From Diplocarpon mali (taxonomy: Eukaryota; Ascomycota; Leotiomycetes; Helotiales; Drepanopezizaceae), in contig JAENRP010000012.1 in NCBI GenBank assembly GCA_024741835.1, forward strand, positions 62,001 through 126,000: a stretch of 64,000 bases of DNA. The letters are read 5' to 3'. This document shows, piece by piece, positions 1 through 9,722 of the stretch. Made by a program: the position numbers and the translations under genes. Position 1 is the first letter of the stretch, and each line of letters begins with the position of its first letter. Below the pieces are notes generated by a model, which saw only the letters and a program-made list of their open reading frames with translations, was not told where the DNA came from and did no database searches.

Positions 1-450
1 ATCTGCCTTTGCTATTAAGCTATTTATCTTTACTATTCTATTCTTTATTGCCATTTGATTATTTGCTACCGATCTGCCTTCTTTATATACCTATTCTACG
101 TACTTCCTTATGCGAGTTGAAAAGGTCTTTTTAAAAGAAAGTACTACCGGTATTAGTACGCAGATTCCTATGCAAGAGGCAAGCTATCCTTATTCTTAGG
201 GTCATCCTATATAGCTATATTATATGCGATATAAGGGGTTTCGTATATATTTCGGACGGCTGTTCAGCTAGAGGACCTTAGAAGGATATCTATATACAGC
301 TAGGAGGGAATATAGGAGAGAGGATATTTAAAGGTATAAAGGTACTATCTTGGTTATATAGAGATAGACAGATATTACAATAGATTCTTTTTAACAATAA
401 GTACTCAACTATATTTACGTGAATATCGATTACCGGTATAGAACCTACAG
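1..450. repeat. AT-rich, TpA-rich edge, probably a RIP-mutated transposon relic
   Basis: The first 450 bases are dominated by TA-containing words (tatata, ctatat, ttatat) and are poor in CA/TG. All frames are closed by frequent stops. This is the signature RIP leaves on repeated DNA in Pezizomycotina, where CpA is changed to TpA. Base composition changes abruptly to normal gene-like DNA near position 450. No terminal repeat or transposase motif is legible, so the element class is unknown and the relic probably continues beyond the left end of the window. Confidence 0.6.
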
Positions 451-2428
451 TTGATCATATGGAAGGGTGCGGCTTACTACTGTCCCTGTGTCAGCAGGGA
501 CAGAAGAAATGGTCGAATGACTGACAGTCGCCTGTGTCACGGACGGCATGAAGACTGCCCACTGTTCGACCGGCTTTAGCCCAAGAGACCACGGAGCTCT
601 GGATGGTAATCCAGAATTCATTTCATCAAGCTGGAAGGGTAGGTATCCGGGTAAATCGCCCGAATCTCGTGGTACCAAGCTAGCATTTGCCGTCTCCATG
701 TACGTCCCTCCACACCTTCTGCAGGAATGGAATAGCGCTAGGACTCATCTAAACAACATGGTAGTCCAGGTATGTCCAGGTGATACGGAGAATCCCAAGG
801 CAATATCTCTCAAGCGGGATTCCAGGCCTCTCGTTATGCTCGTAGTTTGTCTCCCGTATTCATTCGAAGAAAAGTTCACCTCAGTTCTAGACAGAGTCAT
901 GTTGACAAATCTGGAAGTCAGGCGGCCCCATGAATATCTAGAATGGTAAGAACTCGAGCTTTAGCGATTGGGGCCTGTAAAATGATATTGGCACTCAGTG
1001 GATAGCATTCGTGGAGATTTGTCACGTATCATCCGGTTCAGTGACCAAAATCTCCAGAACCAAGCTAGTCTACGACCTTATTGTAACGAAGAGAATAGGT
1101 AAAGCGAACGGAGATAGCTTGAATTCTGATCCAGTGATATTCCCAATCCATACAGGGCTGAGATATGCTGCAAGAGCCGGCGTCAACACTTCAGCATTAT
1201 ATCGTGGCAGAGAGATAGCTAACGATACATGTTCTAAGAGGAACGCCAGAGAATTGTTATCAGTATGCATACCCGCACACGAATAAGAAGGTACAGAACA
1301 AATGCCGTTCATCTTACCAGGACACGATACGGTAATGCACACGTTCTTCAGATTCCTCAGCCTTGAGATCCAAATTTGCCCGATTCTCGACCAGATCGAC
1401 TTGGGAAGCATGCTCTTGAGCCCGTACAATGGCTATGGCTATGAGGAGGATTCCTTGTTGAAGGTGGCGGGTACAATCCTGTCGTTGATGGGATGGTTCT
1501 ATTTGCTTGAGGAATCTCGAAGAACTTGCACACCATTTAAGATCGTCAGCATAGCTGACGACAGTGGAAAGATGGGACCGGAGGCCTCACCTGGTCAACC
1601 ACCATTCATAAGATACTCTTGGGCCATTTTAGTTTTGTTGGAAGTCACGTATATGCCTGAGCTTGGTGGAGAGGAAAGCAGCTAGCGGTACACCGAGTGA
1701 GCCGTTGGAAATTCAAGTTTGATTGTTATTTTGAGTTGATATCCCCAAGCACAAAAAGTAGGACGTTTGTCGTCTGAAAAGCAAAAGAGATCAGTTGTAC
1801 TCGGGGCTTATTGGCGAAGATCATTTTCGAGGATGTTTTAGATCAATCTATGGATGCATTAGATCCCTAGTAATTGCAACTAAAGTGTCTTGAACAGCAT
1901 CCAGCATATAAAATTGAGGATGTTATTCGAGAGAACTTGCCCAAATCTGGCTGGCTTCTTTACCCCTGAATGTAATTGACGTCGAGTTGACGTCTTGCGG
2001 GCGAGGAAACCTGTGAAATTGAATACGGAGGCCGGCGGTGGCTTGTGAGACGTCCATATCGTGACCACTGGCTCTGCCAAGTTGACGGACCCTTGAAAGA
2101 TGCCTCACTGCATACAGATGAGGTGTCCCATCGTCAGCCACAGAATATCTCCAGGGCCCGGAGACGTAACAGTAATGTTACTTGGTATAATGTTGATGTT
2201 TACAGTAATAGTCGCACTCTGCTGAAGCTTTCGCTTCTGCACCTATGGAGGTGCGTAGCGTATCGGCATTTTCCGGGGATCCACCAGCATATTGAGGACG
2301 TGGGGCCAGACGCAAGGCGCAATTACAACTCAGTCAATGCCATCTCTCTACAATCGTCCTTAACGACGTCTGGTTGCAATATTCAGACCATGCTGCCAGT
2401 TCTATACCCACGACGATGAGATATGGCA
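451..2428. other. Region without an assignable gene
   Basis: Three consecutive plus-strand open stretches (548-949, 1011-1286 and 1302-1685) could be exons or remnants of a gene. I could not join them with convincing splice sites, and none matches a family I recognise. The 1302-1685 stretch encodes 127 aa with a hydrophobic centre. Minus-strand frames at 1070-1429 and 1923-2141 are no better. Positions 1690-2428 look non-coding and would hold the promoter of the downstream Zn2Cys6 gene. Confidence 0.4.
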
Positions 2429-4856
2429 ATGCGTTCTCGCACGGGATGGTAGGAGGCAATCTTCCCGGCAGCCTGTGCAGAAGAACTTGTGGTACCGACG
2501 ACATGTGCTGACTTCAGCCTCTTTTCCAGCCAAACTTGCAGAACGAGGAAGCTCAAGTGCGACGAGACAAAACCGACATGCGGCCAGTGCAAGAAGGGGA
2601 ACCGAGAATGTAATCCCAGTGACGGGGTTGTGTTCCGCCATCAGCAAAATGCATCGATGAATGGCGCTGGAGAAAGGGAGGAAGGAAAGCTCGGGGGGTT
2701 CTACGCCTATAAGAATACGTTCAACGAGAATAATATATGGGTAGATGTGCCGAGCACAGGTATGGATAGAGCCTCGCTTTGAACCGTCTGTGAATGCGGT
2801 CTGACCGGCTCTCAAGTTACCTTTGTGAATATCACAGACCCGTACAACATGGAGCCATCCCCCGAACCAGAAATCCGACAGCCCTCTGCGTCCACTGTCT
2901 CGCCCCAAGTCGAGGATAGACAGCAAGAAGCTTACTTCAATGTCTGCTCTGATCAAGCGCCGGGCCTGGAAGCCCTCTCTACAGCTGCAGCGAGCGGTTT
3001 CCAGTACATACGCCCGTTACGAGTAGATGCTCAGGCACCACATCACCAATCAAACAACCTGAATTTCATACTGAACCCGGCAAGGCCGGAGAGCTCTCTG
3101 GGCTTTTCATCCCCGGCCATAGATCCTGTGTTGATGGTTTCGCCTCGCACTCAAGTGCCAGACGGCCCTCCACCTGTAGACGAGCATGAGGTTGCATTCT
3201 TGCTGCGACACTTTGGAGAAGTTGCAGGGCAATGGATGGACCTCTTTGACTTGGGTTGCTATTTCGCACACCACGTCCCTGTTCAAGCTTTGTCCAACCC
3301 TCTGCTCAGATACTCTGCCTGTGCGTATGCTGCAAAACAACTTGGCCGTGTCCATGGAAGGAAAGCCATTGTCGGAGGGAATGTTGGACGGCAAGCCGAC
3401 ATGGAAGTCTATCCTCGGATTCGTACTGCGAACTGGCCATATATTGGCGCCAAGTATTACGACAGAGCGATATCCCTGCTCATGCAAGAGCTGTCGAATT
3501 CTAGAAGTCAAGGAAACTCTAGGACGCCCATAATTGGGGGTGAGGACAGAAGCCCCTCGAGCACGCCATCATCGCTCAGCGATCAACGACCCCCAAACAA
3601 GAGACGGCGGCTTTCTAGGACAACCCACGCGAGTTATACAGATGAGACTTTGGCTGCAACCGCAATATTGTGCGTCTACGAATTCCTTGACAACGCAAAC
3701 TCAGCTTGGTCACGACATCTCAGTGGCACCAAGTCACTGTTTGATCTGGCCGAAAAGGAAGGAATGATGCCTGTGCAGTCACCTGGTAGCCCAGGTGCAG
3801 TCTCAGAGCGCATGCGGCCTTCTAGAGCCCGCAGGGCAACCTTTTGGAATTTCGCCCGGCAAGACTTCCTAGCAGCTTGTAAGAAACCAATCCGATATTC
3901 CAACTGAGTTTTGCGATGTACTAACAGGAAGAAAGTCATCAATGAAAGCCAGACCAGGTTAAATACTAATGACCTCTCCATAGTAACTACACCCCCCACC
4001 TGTTTTCACCAATACATGTTTTAGGACCATGTATAGTGATCCGAGATCCCAGATCCCAGATCTTTGGATGTCAAACAAGACAGGGCTGACTAAAACGAAG
4101 TGGACAGCAGCAGGACTACAACTCGACGAGCATGGCTTTGTCATCCCAAGCAATACTGAGGACTCGCATTTCCCAGAAAGACAGCCTGTTATGCGAGAAG
4201 ATATGATTTCCAATGCGTTGATTTGGCTCATGTCCAAAATAATCAACTTTCTTGCTTCCGGAGACTCCATCGATAACGTTTATCCACAAGATCGTGGGAG
4301 CCCTTCTGGAGTTCTTGGGATCAACCAGATGCTACTCCTTGAAAGGTGGAAAGAGCTTGAGAAGGAGCTTGAGATATGGTATCGGGGTCTCCCAGAAACC
4401 TTCAAACCATGCGCTCGTCTCCCCCCTGTCGTCGACGGAAGTCTTCCGAGCAACGCCGAACGAGCCATGTTTCCGGAAATATGGTATAGTATTCCATGCT
4501 GCGCCTCGACGATGCAATCATATCATATGGCTCGCACCATACTCCTGGCAAATAGACCACACGAGTCAACCGCGCGCCGCTCTACCCTGTCCGATCGAAT
4601 CAGCTCTTATCGAGGTATAGAACGCGAAGTCAGACATCATGCCCACGAGATTGTGGGAATCGCTCTTGGAAGGCCCGACGGAAGTGTCCGAATCCACCAA
4701 GTACAAGCTCTCTTCGTTGCAGGTCAGTGCTTGACCGAGGATCGCGAACGCCAAGTTATTCTGTCCCTCCTTCGCGGAATTGAAGATGATCTCGGGTGGG
4801 CAACAGACTATCGTGTTAAGAAGCTCCTATCAGAATGGAACCAAGAACCGAGTTGA
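2429..4856 (+). CDS. Zn(II)2Cys6 fungal transcription factor (Fungal_trans_2 type)
   Basis: Nuclear DNA-binding regulator of unknown target. My model is join(2429..2448, 2530..2759, 2838..3878, 3936..3957, 4025..4856), 714 aa. The start at 2429 gives MRSRTGCQTCRTRKLKC, the usual N-terminus of this class. The binuclear zinc cluster uses C7, C10, C17, C24, C27 and C34. A basic nuclear-localisation-like run (KRRRLSR) lies mid-protein. The second half carries the Fungal_trans_2 middle homology region, including STMQSYHMART, HESTARRST, ALGRPDGSVRIHQVQ and DLGWATDYRVKKLL. The zinc cluster is split by an 81-bp intron after a 20-nt first exon. The 22-nt fourth exon is needed to read WNFARQDFLAAFINESQTR. 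The fourth intron (3958-4024) is the least certain junction. Family assignment is firm; the target genes cannot be inferred from the neighbours. Confidence 0.9.
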
Positions 4857-5166
4857 TTGTTTCGCCAACCTTCATTGTCAAACCCGGTGATGTTCTCGAA
4901 ATTTTTTGACGAAACTTTAGTCGCATTGTAAATCATTTCTAGATTGCACCAAAGGTTGCCTACTCAACACACGGCGAAAGAGATTTACGAGTGTTTCAAG
5001 CCTAACTGCTATTGTCAGCACCACTTTGTCTCAAGCTTAGATCATTCTAAAGGCATCTATTGCCTGGATCTATCATACGGCATCCTTTCGATTCCTTCTT
5101 TCAGGATTCGTATATCTTAGATGTGATTTCAATCGCGAATCATGGCACCCACTTCCCAGTGCAATC
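4857..5166. other. Short intergenic region
   Basis: About 310 bp between the zinc-cluster regulator and the small unknown gene. It is AT-richer than the flanking exons and must hold the regulator's 3' end and the next promoter. A possible splice acceptor (ttcccag near 5160) leaves room for an upstream exon of the next gene. Nothing else is visible. Confidence 0.4.
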
Positions 5167-5805
5167 ATGGGAAGATATCGCCGACCAAAATTTCACTCTC
5201 AGAATGAAGAGCATTCTTGGGAGGAAGACTATAGACGGCAGGACCACAACCGTCCGAACTGTCAAGCCAACGAGCGTCCCAGGTTCCACGCTCCAAGACC
5301 TCGCGCTGACAAATTCAACACCTCCAGCAGCCCATTCCAACGAACCCAGCGCCTACGAGATCTGTCCTGGACCGCCAATAACGCGCACCACGACCAGACC
5401 ATCCTGCAAGTACCTCGGCGCTTCGACCACGCGTTTGTCGTCAAGTCAAAGCGACTGAAAACATACCTCATCCGAACCCTCAACCAAGCTCTGGTGCAAG
5501 TCGAGCAGTGGTACCCTGACAATCCGAGCGATGACGAGATGGACTGGCAGCATGAGAAGGAGATCGTGGTCATGCAGCCTCAGGAGGTGTGCTACCCCTG
5601 GGATACGCCATGCTCAGCGGTTCTCTACTCTCATATAGAAAAAGCGGATAGCTCTGGGTGCCTTGCCCTTGCAAACGAGGCAAATGGAGGAGGATTTGGT
5701 AACGGGAGGACACCGTGCTCTGGGAGTATTGATAGTATGAGGAAGGAGAGGCTCTTGGCATTTGGTCATCGGTTCGCAGAGGGCACAGAGTCTCAGATTG
5801 CTTGA
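5167..5805 (+). CDS. Hypothetical protein, 212 aa
   Basis: Single open frame with GC-rich third positions, which argues for real coding. The first 90 residues are hydrophilic and disordered, rich in Arg, His, Asn and Asp. The middle (about 95-150) looks folded, with a KSKRLKTYLIRTLNQALVQVEQWYP segment predicted to be helical, followed by an acidic patch (DNPSDDEMDWQHEKE). There is no signal peptide, membrane segment or recognised domain. The ATG at 5167 is the first in this frame; an upstream exon is possible because another ATG in a different frame occurs at 5142. I do not recognise the family, and its neighbours do not suggest a role. Confidence 0.55.
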   Translation: MGRYRRPKFHSQNEEHSWEEDYRRQDHNRPNCQANERPRFHAPRPRADKFNTSSSPFQRTQRLRDLSWTANNAHHDQTILQVPRRFDHAFVVKSKRLKTYLIRTLNQALVQVEQWYPDNPSDDEMDWQHEKEIVVMQPQEVCYPWDTPCSAVLYSHIEKADSSGCLALANEANGGGFGNGRTPCSGSIDSMRKERLLAFGHRFAEGTESQIA

Positions 5806-6290
5806 TGGTTTGTTGGATTATTTAGGTTAAGAGAGTTTACGTTTGAAGTATCATCTGCCGGCCTGTCATACTTAGCAGCTGATATGGGCAGAGGCTTGTT
5901 AGCGAAATCAAAATCTCTATAAAATTACATGTGATGCGAGCCAATACAAGTACAATTCATACATGATATTTGAACAAGCCATGAACGAGATAGATAATAA
6001 TTAAAGATAATCAAATCCCGGAGGCATGATGTCAATACATCCTCATCCTCATCCTCACAATTCGGAGAATTAAATACCGCTAGCGGCCGCTAAACCCCTG
6101 CATAAACAACATTCCATCCCTGGCAGAGCGTTCCCGCGCAATCTCTCTTTTCTTCTATTTAGTATCAACGACAACGCCTCAACACGAGAAACTCGATACT
6201 ACAGCCTTGACACGACAGCCTTCACCCAAGCCAACCCATCGCTGCGCGCTCACCACATACTTGCGACCCAGAGCCACAAAGACTGCAACG
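5806..6290. other. Intergenic region and promoter of the SAP-domain gene
   Basis: About 485 bp, AT-rich at first (5806-6010), then GC-richer and pyrimidine-rich just before the start codon (6120-6290), as in many fungal promoters and 5' leaders. An upstream ATG at 6207 opens in the frame of the SAP gene, but the ATG at 6291 begins exactly at the conserved domain. No further gene is seen. Confidence 0.4.
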
Positions 6291-7213
6291 ATGGCAGACT
6301 ACAATGCGCTGAAGGTCCCCGACCTCAAAAAGCTGCTGGGCGAGCGCGGCCTTGTCATGTCCGGTAACAAAGCCGATCTCATCGCCAGACTACAAGATGA
6401 TGATGCGAAGAAGAATGACGCCGTCGCTGCGTGTATGTACTCCCCCTTATGCGCCACGGATGGCGGGCGATGAGATGAGAGAAACGGCGCATACTGATAT
6501 GTGCAGCCGGCGCAGGCGAAGATGAGATCGACTGGGACGAAGACGACAACAAAGCCGAAACCCCAACCGCGCCAGCCGCAGTTCCCGCAGCAGGAGCAGG
6601 GGCAGGACCTGCCACCACACCCATCGCAGTGCCCAACCAAGTCCCAGCCATCGACCCCTCAACTACTACAGACTTGACCGTCAAGCAACCCTCTCCTACA
6701 GCACCAGCAACCCCGGCCCCAGCAACGCAAAGCGAAGCCACGCCCGCTGCACTCGAAGAGCCAAAGAAAGACTTCACAGCCGGACTCGTCCTCAGCGAAG
6801 CGGACAAAGAAGCGGCGAAACGGGCTGCGCGCGCAAAGCGCTTCGGGCTCGACAAGAAAGCCGAGGCGCTGCTGACGGAGGAGGACAAGAAGCTTGCGGA
6901 GCGCGCGAAGAAATTCGGCACGGATAAGGCGAAGGATCGGCAAATTGTGGCGGGGATCGTGAGTACGCTCAACGAGGGATTGAGTGAGAAGAAACCGAAG
7001 AGGGGACGGGAGGGTGGTGAGGGTGAAAGACACGCCAAGAGACAGACCCCGGACCGGAGGTCGGAGTTACCGCGGCGAGAGGAAAGAAGTAGAGGCGGAC
7101 GGGGGGAGGGTCGAGGTGGTGGTGGTGGTGGGGGACTGAAGAGGATAATCGACGATCCTACCGAGGCGGCGAAAGCAGAGGCTAGGGCGAAGAGATTTGC
7201 TGCTGCCAAGTAG
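6291..7213 (+). CDS. THO1: SAP-domain mRNP/THO-associated protein, Tho1/SARNP-like
   Basis: Join(6291..6432, 6507..7213), 282 aa; the 74-bp intron has a GTATGT donor. Residues 2-36 form a SAP domain (KVPDLKKLLGERGL, then SGNKADLIARL), a DNA/RNA-binding helix-turn-helix. A short acidic stretch (EDEIDWDEDD) and a Pro/Ala linker follow. The conserved C-terminal Tho1/MOS11 block has two related repeats: KRAARAKRFGLD and LAERAKKFG, with a third near the end (AEARAKRFAAAK). An RGG-like Gly/Arg tail (RGGRGEGRGGGGGGG) suggests RNA binding. Yeast Tho1 and human SARNP/CIP29 bind nascent mRNPs and act with THO/TREX in mRNA export, and the same nuclear role is inferred here. The start at 6291 is chosen because the SAP domain begins directly after it. 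Confidence 0.88.
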
Positions 7214-9722
7214 GGGCGAGCTGCTGTGCTTTACGAGAGGGTCATAAAAGTCAGTATCGGATCGGAATGAGGGAATGAGGGTATCGAGATTTTTGATGCT
7301 GCGACAATATCTCATCTCCGGACCACGCAGCTAAGGGAGTAGGCGTATGAAGACGAAACGGGATGTGACGCATCTTCAGGACATGTACACTAGCAGCGCA
7401 GCATCCAAAGTTAATGAGTAAGAAGCTCAATGAACAGATTCAAAATTCCCATAAAATATCCCCCTCTGCTCCCAGCTCCCCCCCGACCAGACAAGACTAA
7501 TTTTTTCAATTAAGCGAAGAGTTACGTGACATCAATAACACTAGTAACTTAGTAGTAATATAGAACCTCATACCTATGGTATCGTATTCTATCATGTTAT
7601 AGCATCTCGCTCGTATCACGCATTTCTTAGGTCTCTCAAGTGCATAATTATGTACGTATATATACATATATACATATATATGTAAAACGCCATTGTGAAA
7701 TATAGATAAGTCAAGTAGCAGGGAGACGACTCAACACCTGTACGCGGTGTCTCCTACGAAGCTGCAGATCCTTTCCAAGAACTTGCACAGCCGAGATCAA
7801 GTCCCTTTGATATGGAAAGCACATTCTCAGGCGTATCGAAGCAGACATAAGCACTCTCGACTACGTAGTAAAAAAAACCCTTTCCCCTTTTAAACAGACC
7901 CTCTACTTTCGACCTTGACCTACGTATTCTAGGATTGTTTATGATATATACCTACGACCTAAGGAACAACTCGATAGTAGCTGTGAGGAGGAGTAAGGCA
8001 GGCTATAGTATGTAAAGAGAGAGTAGAGGAAAGAGATATATCCCAAAGCTAGTCTAAGTTGATAAGAAGGGATAGGGTTAAATGCCTGCTAACGACTAGC
8101 AAGACGCCCGACAAGCAAATCAGGAATTAGTCGCACTCGCACCCGAAGGCGTTCGCAGCTTAGGATAAGAGAGTTAGGTTCCACCCGGGGCGATTTCTTG
8201 ACTCTCCTATTCATCTGAAGCACTTTCTACCGATAAGGTTTAAGCTTCAGACCTAGAGGGCCTTGTTTCTGGCTAAGGTATGGGAGGAGACTCTTATTCA
8301 AGGAATCAGCTGGGGTCACGGACTGGAGAGTGAACAGCGGAGTTTTCTCGTTATCTGTAAAATACGACTAGAGCGTTTCTCGCTTACTAGCGGGAGAGAG
8401 AAAATACGAGCGGCAGAGGCTTGGCCGTGTCTGTCTGGACAGCGCGTTTGGTTGGCTGATCTCTACCGGCTGGTGTTGTATATACTTGGACATGTATGTA
8501 TGTATCTGTATGCTCCGCCCCTCCGCCCCTCCCACCTCCAAAGCAGAGACACATAGACACGTACCTAACCCTCGACAGCGACTGCAGTACAATGCTGCCT
8601 CTACCGCGGCCCCCTCCTCTCGTCCCCGAGCACTTCCACAACCACGAGAGGCCCAACGCCCCTCCAGAGTGGTATCTACATCACCTCATCCCAAGCCCCG
8701 ACTCCAACTCCAACTCCGACTCGCTCCGATCCCGATGACGACGAGAACGCTCGCAACGCGGCGCGCGTAGCTCGTCGGCTTCGCTATCGCGGCACGACGA
8801 AATTCTAGGATCCAGAGGGCGCGCTTCAAGTGCAGTTTTTTATCCGGGCAAACGACGGGGGAGAGAGGTCGCGTGCGTTTCGATTCTGGCCATTTCGATT
8901 TCGAGGCCGTCGTAGGGGTGCCACCAAAGAGGCTTCTGCCTCTTGACTTTTGCTGCTATGTCCTGTTTTGACTTGAATTAATCCCTCAGCCCCCCCACCT
9001 TTTATTCCTTCAAGCTTGGTTTGTTCGGCAACTTGGGAATCCCGATTTTCCAGGAAAGTTTCCGTAATATAGTATAGATTCAGATCGGTGTTAGGTACTT
9101 GCTTTGTAAAAATATTTTGTAAAATAGGCTTGACATCATATCAAGACACCATATCATACGTACTTCGCCTGACTCCATCCACAAAATAGGCAATCTTCAA
9201 GGCGAAATTGATACAAGTGACTGCCATTTTACTTTTATAAAATTGCCGCTTCCCGTCCGCTGTGTAAATGAAATGGGTATCTATCAGTGCCTCATCCGTA
9301 ATCGCGCTAATCATCACCTTGACATCCCGTCCCAGGCAAGACCAAATTATAAAATCATCAGCATCAGCGTCAATCTGATTATCGCCTTCATCCAAATCAA
9401 AAGTCGTAATATAGCCCTTCATCGTCCCAAAAAAACAGCCCCCGTACCCTCCCTAGCAATAACCAGACTGCATTGATATAGTAACTGCCAGCCGGTGACG
9501 GATCCATCATCCAAGAAAGATAAGAGCAGAATAAAAGCAGTAAATGGAGATGGGAGGATGCAGGAGGCTTGCGCCTTGATATCTTCTGACGTGAGAAAAC
9601 ACCCGAGAAAGAAAAAAAAAAAAAAAAAAAGAGAGAAGACGCTGCGCTATGCTAGGTACGTAATACAAAGAGGAAAACCCTCCAAAGTTCATGGAGATAA
9701 GTGTATAGCAACCGCATTCGCA
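7214..9722. other. Intergenic region of about 2.5 kb with AT-rich and simple-sequence tracts
   Basis: No gene is supported. From about 7440 to 8260 the sequence is AT-rich with a TA/CA microsatellite (tatatacatatatacatatatatg near 7658-7682) and TA-rich, stop-filled text that may be a decayed element. A pyrimidine/purine-rich stretch follows (8500-8810). A 93-codon minus-strand frame lies at 9141-9422, and a poly-A run of roughly 20 bases lies at 9610-9630, downstream of the convergent minus-strand gene. Two weak coding candidates are listed under findings. Confidence 0.4.

Noticed and set aside
6379..7209. 276-codon minus-strand frame opposite the SAP-domain gene
   Set aside because: Antisense shadow of a well-supported gene with low-complexity, GC-rich codons.
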